From Channa striata (Eukaryota; Chordata; Actinopteri; Anabantiformes; Channidae): a stretch of DNA of 64,000 bases. Below, piece after piece: positions 24,775 through 37,900 of this stretch. The translations under genes were made by a program, and so were the position numbers. The stretch lies in assembly GCA_033026295.1 (NCBI GenBank), contig CM065180.1, positions 20,613,523 through 20,677,522 on the forward strand, given 5' to 3'. The notes below the pieces were generated by a model. That model was not told where the DNA came from and did no database searches. It worked only from the letters and a program-made list of their open reading frames with translations. Every line of letters starts with the position of its first letter. The stretch's first letter is position 1.

Positions 24775-25197
24775 CAGTTGGGTGCAAAAGTTTGCACTGC
24801 ATCTTTACAGAACGGTGAAAAGAGAAAACAAAGGTTTTTCTTCACCGACGTAATATTGAACGGATACTGAGCCAGCGCAAATGTTCCTTTATCAAAAAAG
24901 CTGAATTCATTTATCGAGGAGGGGGCAAACTTTGCACACGCAGATCAGAAGTAACAAAAACGTTCAAGAAATGTATGAAAAAGTTACACAGTAGTAAAAT
25001 ACTGAAAATTGTGAAAAGTTTGTATCCGCCTTTGACAAAGTCTTTAAAAAATAATATTTTTCATTTCTGATAAAGAAGGAACATTTGTGCCACACTAGCT
25101 CAACGTCCATTAAATGTTGCGCAGATGAAAGAAAGATCTGCGTTTCACTGCTTTTACCATTTCAAAAGGAGGGGATGCAAAGTTTTGCACCCAACTG
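24775..25197. mobile_element. Tc1/mariner-type MITE with 23-bp terminal inverted repeats
   Basis: The left end reads CAGTTGGGTGCAAAAGTTTG and continues CA. The reverse complement of the right end matches over 23 bases with one mismatch (G to C). The right flank is TA, as expected for a Tc1/mariner target. The left flank is CA, probably a decayed TA. The 423-bp interior has no transposase frame. A further partial copy of the terminus (GCAAACTTTGCACAC) lies inside at about 24925. It is non-autonomous and lies in the cacna1h 3' flank. Confidence 0.85.
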
Positions 25198-25611
25198 TAG
25201 ATGTAAATTGGTGAGGACACGGCTCACTAGTTTCAGCTCCCAGCACATTTAATCTGTGCGCTGAAAAACGGCCCTGTCTGCAGAGCCAGTGGCTTGCGTC
25301 ACTGAGCCCACTTCTTAAGACTGTTATTTGGACACGGGATACACAGAAATCTGAGACAAAGCTACAGAAACACATCACACCCCTGTTGTCTTTTTCAAAA
25401 TAGAAAAATAAAATCCCAACTAAGCCAGTGTGTTGAGCTCCTCGGACCTGTCTCCGCTTTCGAAAGAAACACACATTCACAAAGAGGACAACGGAAAACA
25501 AGCAACTTGAAATTCAAATTCAAATTTGTGTGCAAAAACGTTTTAGATCTCTATAAAAATATGTGCATATGGATAGAGCTATTTTTAATCTCACCAAATA
25601 CAGTATTTTCC

Positions 25612-25617
25612 TTTATT
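25612..25617 (-). terminator. cacna1h: candidate polyadenylation signal AATAAA for cacna1h
   Basis: AATAAA on the minus strand about 690 nt beyond the stop codon. It is the first such hexamer I see. Later ones at 23734 and 22382 could also be used. Confidence 0.3.
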
Positions 25618-26304
25618 TACACTGCACAGATACACAGATAAACATACACTACAGCTGTGCCCTGCTCCCCCTCTGTCACTGCAGGCGTAATAATACCACG
25701 GTCAACTTTCATGACGGCAAGGAGGACGAAAACGCACACACGCTCACTCATGCACACGCTTCTGCTCGGATCAATGTGATCGAGGAGAAGAGGAGGGGCG
25801 AGCAGAACTTCTGCAGAAAACCTGAAGTTGCATATCCCACAATCCCCCCTCCCACGCTCGCATTTCACGAACCACTTCCTGTAAAGGTCAGAGGTTATCA
25901 GCCAGACGCTGCTTCCTGATTGGCTTGCATGGGTAGGGACAGTGTGTCAAAAAAAAAACTTTGGCTACGGAGTTGGGTGGCTTTAGTCCTGGTGCATTAT
26001 TAGTCTCAGTCCAAATGCACCACACGCTGTGAGTCCTGTCGGCTGGTACAGCCAAGGTGGATTTTCTGTCCTTCAAGATTGGAAAGTGAATCCACGGTCT
26101 GTTATTCCAGGACAGGAGGCCTGTACCAGCATTCCTCTAAAAAGAACAAGAAATGTCTTTTTTGTATTCACCAAAACAAAAAAGTCTCTCTCTCCCAGTA
26201 AACGTATTTCTCCCACGGTCTCTGGTGAGGTCAGCCGAGGCTCCACTACTCCAGCTTCAGAGATTCGGGAACAATAACTGATCTCCTGAAGCAACGCTCA
26301 AAGT

Positions 26305-27687
26305 TCACTGTGCGGTCCTCCGGTTCTTTGCACTGAATCCCGCGGCGCTTCCCAGTCTGTTGTCGAAAGGGGAGGAGCAGGAAGCTGTGTCCGTGTCCGA
26401 CAGGCCAGCCGACAGGCCGCTCATGTATCTGGACTGTGGCTGGTCGAAGGTGAACTGGGGCAGGGGGATGTAGTCCCTCGTGAGAGACGACTGCCTTGCA
26501 GAGGGGGAGAGAGGCAGAGTGTTTGGGACGAGAGGTGCACGAGGCTGGATGAATATGTTTGGGCTTATGGGGATGTGTGGGTGTGTAGGTGTGGATGGGT
26601 GTGGCGGAGTGTATGCCTGAGTGTGTGTCGGCGTAGATGCCCGAGAGGGAGTCAGTGTGTGAGTTGGTGAATGTGCTCGCAGAGGTAAGTGGATGGGTGT
26701 CAGCCCTGTGTGCATCGGGGACTGGGTGTCGCCAGAGGCATCTTGTGTGTTTGACCGAGTGTGCGGGGTCAAGTCGTAGGAGGGCGTCCTGCGTCGCAGC
26801 ATCATGCTGCAGTCGGCAAGTTTCGGGGGCGAGCCGATCTGGGGGTGCTCCCTCTCCGAGGGCGGATGGATGGATATACAGGGAGGACTCATCTTCTTCT
26901 TCCTGTGACCACCTCCGACTGACTGCACCCTCACGGGAAATGCCTGGCAGCCCTTTTCGGAGCGATGGGCCTCCTGCATGAACAGCTCGTCGTCACTGGG
27001 GATGACAGCCTGTGGGAGGCAGACCTCAATAGAGTGGCGACGTTGGTCGTCAGGGTAACCAGCAGACAACGACAAGGGTTTGTCCAGGAAGGTCTGGTTG
27101 TCAGCGCTAAAGCCTTTCCTGAAGTCGCGTTCCTTAAATCCGGCTCCAAGCAGACTGAGCGTGCTCCTCGAGGAGGACGCTGGTAACGGGGCAGCAGGAG
27201 GGGACGAGGTGGACGTGGACTCAGGGGAGACGTAAGGTGAGAGCGAGTGGCTACGGCCAGACTTCCCTCTGCTCTCCTGCCCTCCTGCCTCTTCGTCTTT
27301 CCACCGGTAGCGGGCTGAACTGGTGATGTGATACACCTCCTCGTCGGCCGGGTCGCAGAGGGAGGCAGCAGAGGGGGGTCTAGGTCTCCGAAGGCTGGGA
27401 TGACGCAGGGGGAGACGAGGAGAGGGGGGTGGAGGGAGAAGAAGTATGGGGGAGGATGGCGTGGGAGGATGGGGAGAGGGGGAAAACAGCAGAGGAGGCA
27501 GAGAAAAGGGAGAGGGGGGAGGAAGCGAGAAGGCGGAGGGGGAGGACGGGGGAGGAGGTGGCAGCGGAGACGGGGAAGAGGCATGAGGAGACAGCGCCGA
27601 AGGGGACGGGGGAGGCAGATAGATGGGGTTGGGCCTCCTCTGATGTTCACAACTCTGCGACTCCACTGAATCTACTTTAACTGCCAC
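26305..27687 (-). CDS. cacna1h: cacna1h exon 32 (last): distal C-terminal tail
   Basis: Residues 1738-2197, ending at TGA 26307-26305. It begins with a Pro/Ser-rich low-complexity stretch of about 85 residues, unlike mammals. The Cav3.2 hallmarks DPADEEVYHITSSARYRW, FLDKP, KKKMSPPCIS and LRRRTPS follow. A second Thr/Pro/His-rich block (SPTHTLTPSRASTPTHTQ) precedes a unique end, SAKNRRTAQ. The acceptor is GTGCAG|GTGGCAG. The tail is cytoplasmic and probably disordered. Confidence 0.93.
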   Translation of the reverse strand: MAVKVDSVESQSCEHQRRPNPIYLPPPSPSALSPHASSPSPLPPPPPSSPSAFSLPPPSPFSLPPLLFSPSPHPPTPSSPILLLPPPPSPRLPLRHPSLRRPRPPSAASLCDPADEEVYHITSSARYRWKDEEAGGQESRGKSGRSHSLSPYVSPESTSTSSPPAAPLPASSSRSTLSLLGAGFKERDFRKGFSADNQTFLDKPLSLSAGYPDDQRRHSIEVCLPQAVIPSDDELFMQEAHRSEKGCQAFPVRVQSVGGGHRKKKMSPPCISIHPPSEREHPQIGSPPKLADCSMMLRRRTPSYDLTPHTRSNTQDASGDTQSPMHTGLTPIHLPLRAHSPTHTLTPSRASTPTHTQAYTPPHPSTPTHPHIPISPNIFIQPRAPLVPNTLPLSPSARQSSLTRDYIPLPQFTFDQPQSRYMSGLSAGLSDTDTASCSSPFDNRLGSAAGFSAKNRRTAQ

Positions 27688-30600
27688 CTGCACAAAGACA
27701 CCACACGTCACAACACAAAGGACTCACAACTTGAAATGCACGTTAATCTAGTCGCACAGGCGTGTGTCTGTACGTGTAGGCAGGTCCCACCTGTCTGCGC
27801 AGGGCACGTGGGGAGGGGCTGGGAGTGGGCGGGGCGATGCGGGGCAGGGTGAGGGTGGGAGTTGACCTACGATGAACGGGGGAAACGTCTGGTACCTGCA
27901 GCAGAGAGCGGCTCTCGCACGGCTGGGAGTGGACCGACGTCACTGAGCCTGGAGATGCAAATGGAAAGTGTGTGAATCGTACAAACGATACAATCCGGCG
28001 CACACACACTCATGCAAACACGTGCATTTTCTTTTGGCCCCCCCCAAAAAAAGAACACACATGCGTATGGATGGACACACATACACATACGGACAAATCC
28101 AATTTCCACAGAAGTTGTGACACTGCTTAAGATGTTAAAAAAAGAGAATGTGACGACTTTCAGAGCATTTTAATCATTTGAGGATTAATATTACAACATA
28201 TCCAATGTTGAAAAATATTTGCTCTTTTTGAACTTGATGTACCATGTTTTAAAAAAGTTGGGACAGGAGCACGCTGAGCACTTGGGAAAAAGCAACAGTT
28301 TCTAGCATGATATCAGATTTCAGCTGCTGAGCATTCTTGGGGTCGCTGTAACGTTTCTTGTAGTGGGTGTGGACGATCAGTGTTGAAAATTCCCTCATCT
28401 TTACTCACTCATCAACACACTGAGCTAGTGCCAATTCCTTTTTTTTCAGCATTAAACACAATTTCCTGTCTTCTGTCGTCTCTGTCCCACATTTCCTGAA
28501 ACATGTTGCTTGCGTCAAAATTAAAATGAGCATGTAAAAAAAAAACAATTCAACATCACAGTTTCAACATTTGATTTGCTGTTTTTGTGCTGGTCACAAT
28601 GTAAAAATATGTTTTAGATTGTTTGTAAATCATTGCATTGTCTTTTTATTTACATGTTAGTGTCCCAACTTCTCCGGCAATGGTTGAAAATGGGGTTTGT
28701 ATTTGGGAATTATCTAAGTATTTTAAGTCAATGTGTTCTGGCAATGATTACAAATAAGATAAAACTACTAACACTTAATCTTGATGGGGGATTAGAATTT
28801 GAGCAAATCAATTTAAAAATCTATTTGAAAATTTTAGTTCATTTGTGTTGGTGGTTTTGAATTTTTCACATTTGCTAAAATCAAAATCAAGTGTTGACTA
28901 AATGGAAATCCTTATTTGCTCAACAAACAAATGATCGTTTTTAATGATGTAAATTAGCGGCGGTGAGCTGTTTTTTATACCGCGCTGTGTAAGGACACTG
29001 TGATTCAGCATTAGATCCTGGTTACATGAAATGTGCCATGTGGCTGCATTTAGAGAATCACGACAGGGAATAAAACCATCCTGATTGTATTTAATGATGT
29101 AATGCAACACAAAAGTCCAAAAGTCTAAATCCAAGTGCGTTTGCAGAGAGAAGAGCTGTTCAGTGCTTCAGTAACAGCTGTGCGTTGTGTAACCAGGGTC
29201 TTAGGCGTTCTGCACACACACAGCCTCAGTACACCTGTGTGCACAGATGTGGTCAAAGTAAAACATGTTAAAAACGCAGCAGTGGATCTTCGTGGTAACT
29301 TTATGTCCAAGCTGCAAAACCACTCGATAATAAATCTAATCCTAACGTTAATACTTATGTAGAATGTCTCTGACTTCGCAGCTTGGACATGAAGTTCACC
29401 ATCACTCCAGTCTTCAGCTGTTCCACAGCTGAGCAGCTGAGCCGGTGTGAAGGTTGCATCAGCTCGGCCACATGAGTCAATACCTTGGGACAGAGCTGCG
29501 TCTGTCCACAGCCTGGCCACAACCTGCCATTAGATTCTGACTGCAGACAAAAGAGTGCTCGTCAGTGCTTGGAGCTGCGTCCTGAGCAGGTGAATTCAAG
29601 TTTGACTCTTTACACACACAAGCTGGAACCTGAGAACCACTGATTCCATGTCACACTGCTTCTTTACGCGCACCTCTGTTTGGACTGAAAACGATGGGCC
29701 GAACACACACTGCTGTGAACAGAAAACTCCAGCTACATGTAAATCACCCTGTTTAATCTTTTGCTGTGTGTGGCCGACATGCATTTTCAGTTTTTTGGCA
29801 TTAAATCCCTTTACTTCTATTTTCTTGTGCTGTTGTTTTGGGCTTCAAAATACTACAAGGACTCAAAATGTGGGTTTCAAACATCAAACAAAAATCTATC
29901 AGGAAACAACTGTAGTCCATGTTGTAGAGAAAAAGAATTGCAACTGTGTCTGCTAAAATGATGTTAAGGCAGAGCACCAACTCTCTTAATAGATAATAAA
30001 CAGGTTGTATTATTAGGATTCATGTTTAAATCTTGAAATGATACGCTACCTGAATGCTGGTGCTGAGGACTGAGTTCCACCTCCTCCAGGGTGTCCGGGG
30101 TGCTGGCGGGCCGTACCGGTCTGAACATGTAGCTGTCGTTAGGCAGGGAGTGCACCCTGGATACGGACATCTTCCCTGACAAGTCCTGGCCTTCGCACCG
30201 CACTTCTTCCTCCTACAGGGGGAGACAGAGACCACAAAACTCCAACACTGGCATTTCCTAATGTATTCAGTAATACTGAACCCTGCCACACATACTGCTT
30301 AGAGATTAATTCCTTAAATGAAAGCATGGCCTCAGAATTATGAAGTAGCAGATTCTGCTGTTTTCTACCAACAGTTTGATCAGTCTGGAAACGGTTTTTC
30401 AAGTTTCCTGACTGATCGGTGCACAGCGTAATGTCTTCCTACCTGTCCGGGTGAATGTGGACATGGCCCAACATAGGTTCCCCCCGCTGAGCTGTTGGAG
30501 GTTGTGCTTAATCTGCGTTCCCTCTCCATAGCTATTTCCAGGGCAACCTCTGCATCCATTTCAGCATCTTCTTTAGCCTCCTGCAATAAAACATGACACG

Positions 30601-30954
30601 TGCAATTTCACAAAAAAAAAAAAGAGTCCATTTCAGTGCAAAAGAAGCAAAACACCGTCAGCAACATACCACGTGAATCATATGTGTGAATGTCTGCATG
30701 TGTGCCTATACGCAGCCGTTTTTGGATACTGTACCTTGTTGCTTTCCTCTAGATGTTTCATCAAAACCGCCACCACCACGTTGACCAGCACAAACTGGGC
30801 CATGAGCACAAACGTGACAAAATAAATTGGAGAGACCCACGGCAGGTAGGTGAGACAGTGACGGTCATCTGGATGACACTCCCTCAGTGTGTCCTTACAG
30901 GAAACAGTGTGAGGTTCAGTAACAAACAAAAAGGAAAGAAAGGAACAAGACAGA

Positions 30955-31001
<47 letters not shown>

Positions 31002-34000
31002 GAGTACAAATATTGGGAGTGAAATAAAAAGTTACTGTTGCTTTCTTGGCTTTCTGTGTGGTCACTTGTAAACTACTGCTTCTGCATTGTTAGTTGGAAT
31101 CCAAGCAGAACACGTGGTTCTCTAGGTTTGGAACTGAGAAGCCCTGTTTTATTTAAAGTAGTGACGTTTCACAGGTGTAGAACTAAAGAGTCCCCTCGTG
31201 GAAAAGTAGTGACTTGGCGGTGGGCGATGACATCGAAAAGTTAAACAGAAATTAGGCACTTTAACTATTTGAAAGTCTCTAGCCTGAACTTGCAAAGATT
31301 GCGGCTGTAATGGAGAAATGAGGATTTGTGTAAAAGTGTGTTTTAAAAAGGGGCCTCATGCTGTCCCTGTGGACTACCAGATTACTTGCTGTCTATCATC
31401 AGCCGTCTTATGAATGATCCTTTTGATGCGGGAGCCTGATTATATTTTGGAAGCACTAAGGGACATAACTATCACATTTCCGATCAATTAAAATTCAAGA
31501 TGTTGACACTGTTCAGCTCTAAGCTTCTTTACATAATTAGTTTTGAAGGTCAAAACCGCTCTCTCCATGGTTAGGAGATAATCTAGACACAAATTATGAA
31601 GTGTACACATATGTGTGTGCGTGTGTGTGTCCATACTTTCATAATCCCGTTCCAGTTATCCCCGGTGGACACTCGAAACAGTGTGAGGAAGGCCATCCCA
31701 AAATTGTCGAACGTTGCGTGTCGACTCAGACCCTCGCACGGGTTGTTTTCGTTGCACTCTGCTCAACACACAAAGACAAAAACATACATTTCATTGCACC
31801 ATTTCAGACACGTTGCTATAAGCAAATTGTCGAGGCGGAGAACTGAGCGTGTGTGAGCCTGACTGAGAAAGAACACACACAAACAGATGAGGTGCTAAGC
31901 TGTGTGTCCCTATGGAGGAGAACAGTTCATCCTGACATCGTACATAGGACAGAGAAAGTCCCCATCAGTCTCAGGGTCCGTTTGAAGGAAGAGCCTCAGG
32001 AGACTTATTACAGAATCAGCCACCAGACAATATCTTCCTTTGTGTTCAACTCCAGGTCACATTAGAAGGAAGCTAGAGAGGAGCACAACAGTCCTGCGAG
32101 TATTACGTACCTTTTTTCTTATGACGCATGGAAATGATGAACATTTCAGTAAGAGTCAAAACGATAACAATAGCACAGATTTTATAAAATGTAAGACGAT
32201 TAAAGATCAAAATAAAACCGGCGCGATTATTTGATTGTGAAGCTAAAAACGCGTGTGTTATCAACCGTTGTTCCAAAGATAGAATCTGAGTCATGAGTCG
32301 TGGCCCGGCAGCAAATGGGTGGGGGCGGAAATGGGGATTCATGCCGGCATTAGGTCTGAGGAGATCAGTGATTCGATTTAGGTCCAGATCATCATCAATA
32401 TCAGCAGCGTGAATCTGAAAATATGAGCATTGACATTCAACCATCTTTACTTAAAAAATGTGCCAACACACAGCAACATTCACGTCACAGGTCTCCCAAA
32501 GGAATTCAAGATCTTACTCTGAAGGCAGGAAGATTTCGTCAGCCAATTAAATCGGTGATTGGTGGGTTTTGGAGAGCAATTCTAAGGCGCCGAAGCAATT
32601 CAACTTTGAGGCGAGTGAATGCAGGACAAAATTTGAACCAAAACACCCAAATATGCAATCGCCCAAAACGCAAGTATGTACTCTGCAAGTGGAGGCCGTT
32701 ATTACAGCATAGCTGCTTTCTTTGTATTCTCTGTCAGCTTCCAAATAATCAGCCCTCTGATGGAAAAAGCTATTTTCCTCCATTGAAAACCTTTCAGTGG
32801 AATGTAAAGCACAGAGGCAGCAGAACGATGTTCTACTGTGTTTATTGTAAAAGTAAATCAGTGATCTTCACCGCGATCTCCCAGAAACCTGCTTCGGCTT
32901 TTTAAATATGCAAAGAAATCGAAGTGCTCCCCGATCTTTGCCCAGTTGCAATGCATCAACATATACTTCACTCCCTTAGCTTTTAAAATGAGGCTCGCGT
33001 GGTGAAAACGGCGGCTGACACGTACACAATATTCTGTCGGCACCTTCATAAAAAAAAAAAAAACTGAAATCATAGCAACTAATGGAGGGACATTTTTACT
33101 TATAAAGCTGAAAGCAGACATCCCATTTTCACAACGTGTGGAGCAGAATCATAACAACATGTCAGAAAAAAAAAAACCCTCATCATCACCAAGTTGTTTT
33201 CATTTTGCCCTCAAATAATGTTGCAATGTCTCAGAAAAAAGAAGTTAGATGGAGCCATCGTATTGAAGAAGCGAAATGTAAATAATCGTGATCGTTTCTT
33301 GTTAAAAACAGGCCTCTAATGTGAGAATGGTGGGAAGAGACGGAGACGGGGAGACAGATGGGAGATCGAGAATCAGGACTCGAGCGAGACAGTTCAGGCA
33401 CGGAAACTTGCTGTACGTCGTGACTGTGGTAGTAATGAGCCGATTCGAAGACCCTTTACAGCTGAAGCCTGCAGACTGAGGCGTGTGCGTGTGTGCTTCT
33501 GCCAGTAATGCGACTGACCCAGTTTGCCAAAGAGCTCCACTCCCAGCGCAGCATAGATGAAGAAGAGCAGCATGAAGAGGAGACCAAGATTCCCCACCTG
33601 CAATTAAAATGCATGTAAGATCTCCGCACAGTATGATACATTAACATTTATTAAATATTATTATTACCTTTTGACACATCCTGCTTATGGATGTATTATA
33701 AATAAGTTATTTTCATGCTCAAAGACTGAATCCATTTTAGATTTAGATTTAACTTAAACATCATGGTAAAATAGACTAAACTTGAATTATTAGGCAGCAA
33801 GACACATTTGACATCGTCTATCAAAAGTCTGAACAAAGGTTTTGCTGGACGCTTTTAACCCAGAAATCTGCTGTTAAACGTCGAGTGCTAAAAATCACAA
33901 GCTATTCGGCGCAGATCCTGTCATTTCCATCCCCAGTATTCATCATACTGTACAATAAGAACATGGTCTTTTGTCCAGTTCCTTAAATTGTGTCTGTGTG

Positions 34001-34914
34001 CATTCAGTGCCCTGATGGCTTCATCTGTACGCCTGACATTTAGAAAACAGCAGAACTTTGGAGTCTGTCACTACATGTGCATCACAATATTTGATGCAGG
34101 TGCTCTTTGCCCATAAGAACTGAGATACTCCCAGGGACGACGTCAGCTGTGCAGACATTAAACACGGTGTAAAAGACACAGACTCGACAGACAATGTTCC
34201 AACTCATGGAAATATAAATGTTTGAATAAATGTAAGTAATTTCTTTGCAATGCTTGGTCACACAATCTACCTCAGCTGGCGTTTTGTGATTGCAGCTAAC
34301 AGTTTCCTATGTGATCATCTTCGGGTCAGAATAGGCATTTTGTAACGACAGATACGCCTTGAGTTAAATATTTATCAACATTAATCTTTCAGAAGGCCGT
34401 CTATTTCAAAGATAACCTCCATACTGACCCTGTATTTGTATGAAGAGTCATAAATAAAACAAAAATCTAAACTGTACTTTTGTGTACGAGACCCTGCTGA
34501 GTCTGCCTTTACCTGTGGCAGCGCTTGCATGACAGTATCCAGCAGAGCTCTCATCCCCGTCGCCATCTTCAGAAGCTTTAGCACTGCAGAGAGACGCAGG
34601 AGCAGGTTTAAATAGCTGCCACGCAGCAGTTGTTGCTGGTTTCATTTGACACATTTGCTGCAGAATTTACAACACCCACAGCACGATGCTACTGTAGTAA
34701 TGCAACCACGGCGGGGAGATGTTTGGATCGATGTTCATTTCCAGAAGCCAGGAAGTATAATTCCGATGACATTTTACTTTTAATGCTGAATTCATAACAA
34801 TAGACCATAGAGATTAGGCACAGAATGTCACAATATGCATAAGAGTATTGTGACAGTGTCTGTAATGATCACTCACAAACTGACACAACTACTTACTGTG
34901 TGTTTGTGGCTCGT

Positions 34915-34969
<55 letters not shown>

Positions 34970-37900
34970 CTCGTGCAATTCTGAGCACTCTCATGATTCT
35001 GATGATGGTAGGGTTTATGGGCAGTGCTGCGTTCATTTTCAGCTCCTCAAGAGTGATGCCCATGATGGACAGCGCCACTATAGCTACATCCAGCTGATTC
35101 CATCTGCACAAACAGAGAAACACTGTGTTTTATGAACGTACATAAAATAAAAATGGAAGGCGCCCGGTGTTACTCCAGTCCATTATTACAGAATACACAC
35201 GGATTACACAAGACCTGTAATCCACCTTTCTGCAGATTACCTCTAATTCCCCTTGTCTGTTTATAAATGAAGTTGCTCTGCTCTTTACTGGTCATTAAAT
35301 GGGGAAAATAATACTGGACAATAATGCAATAACCTGTGTTACCTGTCTTTGAAGAACCTGTGGATGCCAAACGCCACAAGTTTGAGCAGGGTCTCGATGA
35401 CGAAGATGAGTGTGAACACGTAGTTACAGTACTTCAGCACCTCCTCCAAATACTGAACACACAAACAACATACACTTTATAAGCAGTAATACTGAACACG
35501 TTTAAAAAAATGCAAAAAATACAAACTAAATTCAATGAGTTTTTAACATTACAGATACACTATAATAGAAATAAAAGAATGAACGTTGTCTGTGGCTTAA
35601 CAAACACTGTTGAGTAACAACTAAAAATAACCCCAACCTTAAGCTACATAAACAAGGATTTTTGTTAAGTACATCAATTTGACTCCATTGTCAGAGAGAA
35701 TCTACAAAATTGGGAACACGGAGCGTTAATCAGTGTTTAGCCCGATGCTGCCAGTGTCGTTTTTGAATCTGGTAACTCATTCCCTTGACACTGGGTCCAC
35801 ACAGCCGTGTTATTTTGGGGACTGGAGCTGCTTGCCAACATCCTTTGTGCTGCGGACGTGGATGAGCTGTGCTGCCTGCAGTACGGCAGCTGCTGCGTTT
35901 AGAAAAGCCCAAACTATGCAGATTTATGGCGCATAAGGTTGTTGACTTGTTGGCTGTTAGGTTGCGAGCCTACACTTCCATCATCATTAGAGGAGTGCTA
36001 CTGTATTTTCATTCTATGCATCTGCCAAAATTAATTTAAGTAAACAGTGATCAAAAACAGGAAGCAGCATCAACAACCAAGGAGGTTAAGTACAGGTGGT
36101 TCTGACCAGAAAACCATCAGTACTTGGTGTGATGGCCCACTAGTGGACTTGTGTGGTGTGTGTGTGTGCGCTCTACCTGTGGCTGATTGTAGTGCTCAAT
36201 GCTCATGGTGAAGACGTTGATACAGATGATAAAGGTGATGAAGATGTCCAGGTAGTGGCTGGTACACAGTGTGTGGATGGAAAGACGCAAGGGAGAGTAG
36301 TCGGCAAAGTAAGGCCTCTGCTTCGCCTCTGCAGCGCACAAACAAAGACATACAAAGACCAACACAATGAGAGACAAAAAGACAGTAGTTACAACACAGA
36401 CAGTCAGCCACTGTGTCACGGGCAGTAGCTGGGAAAGTCTCATTTTAAAATGACACGTGTACGATGGCGTGCACAAGGACATGGAGGGGTCGGGGGGGTG
36501 AACACCACTGTCCTCATGTTCAGAACACACACGTGTTCTTTGCTCGTATTAAACCAGTTAATGCACTAATAGAAAACAAGTATTATTTAGGGCTTCATGT
36601 CACAAAAGACGAGCTCTTGAAGCCACTTTTCAAGAACCACTCGGTACTGAACGTGTGACATCATTCCTCACAGTGATGGTGCCCCTTTTACTTTTGTCCC
36701 CGGCCCCTAACAGCGTCTGTGCACACCACTACCTGAGCGGTGTGTTCAAATATGAGAGGACACGAGAGTCACAGGTACACCACTTCATACACTGTATGCA
36801 TATTTCATAACCTACAAACCGGATTTAAATGGGTCCAGTGTAAGACAGGACACAGTTACTGTAGCTCAAATAGCTTATTCTTGGATACCTACTAACCATG
36901 AAATCCAACTGACCTACTTTTCTGTATAGTGCAGTTAAGTTATGACAGTGCACAATCACAGCATGACGACAGGAAGTTTAGGATTCCACATACATGCCAC
37001 CTAACAGTGCTCCTTTTAGTTCTGGGTTTCTGCAGGGCTAGTTTATTTTACTCGGTCTTGTTTGCCTGATCTACACGGTCTAGACTTAAAAGAATGACAT
37101 CCGTATTATGTGGATCTAATTGTAATGGCAACATGTGTATTTGTAAGAAAATGTCCCTCTAACGGGAGAATTCACAGCCTCTCTAATAGTATCACTCTCG
37201 GACTCAGACAACAACGAGAGAGTAAAAGTCTATTAAAAGTCAGATTACAGGCTCTGCTGTTTGTTACTGTGAGATGTTTCACCTGTTCTGAACAATAACC
37301 ATAAGTGTAGGTGTAATAAAAACAGAAGCTCAAAGGTGGACAAATCTATAAGATAAACATATGTAACTATACAAACCCCATTTCCAGAAAAGCTCAGAAA
37401 TGTTCCAATAATAATAAAAAGTAAAAATTCTGATTTGTCAGAATTGTGGGTATCAATGGAGCACTCACCAAAAGTCAGTCTTTCCAAGTGAAGATGAGTC
37501 ATTATTGAATTGACGGTCAGCACAAATTAATATTCTTTAATTCAAGATTGCAAAGATTTCTGAGTTTTAATCATTTACAGTACATCTTATTGTAAAAAAA
37601 ATTATAATATTAAGTGCATAAAGGCCTAGGGAAGAAATTATTGGTAAATGTGAGTCGTCTAGCACTGTATGAGAAACTGTCATGCTGCTCCAGTAAATAT
37701 GTCCACTCTTTGAAAACACAGTTCACTGCTGCATTCAGAAATGCAACCGGCCTGCAGCGAAGACGTGTCCACAACCTTAAAACGTATGACACATGATTAA
37801 GAAGAGAATGAGACAACGTCAAGCATGTGCAGCTTAGAGTGATCAAAAATTCCACTTCCCAAAGTGTTAATTAAAGCTGATGCTAAAACATTTTTGTGGT

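Larger units (their letters stand above)
22100..26304 (-). other. cacna1h: 3'UTR and downstream flank of cacna1h
   Basis: This region begins after the cacna1h stop codon at 26307-26305. It contains minus-strand AATAAA signals (25617-25612, 23734-23729, 22382-22377), a MITE at 24775-25197 and a (CAG)8 run. No protein-coding gene was recognised. The true 3' end is not determinable by eye. Confidence 0.55.

Noticed and set aside
26931..27650. 239-codon Pro/Arg-rich minus-strand frame
   Set aside because: It is the alternative frame of the C-rich last exon of cacna1h. The conserved tail motifs are in the other frame.
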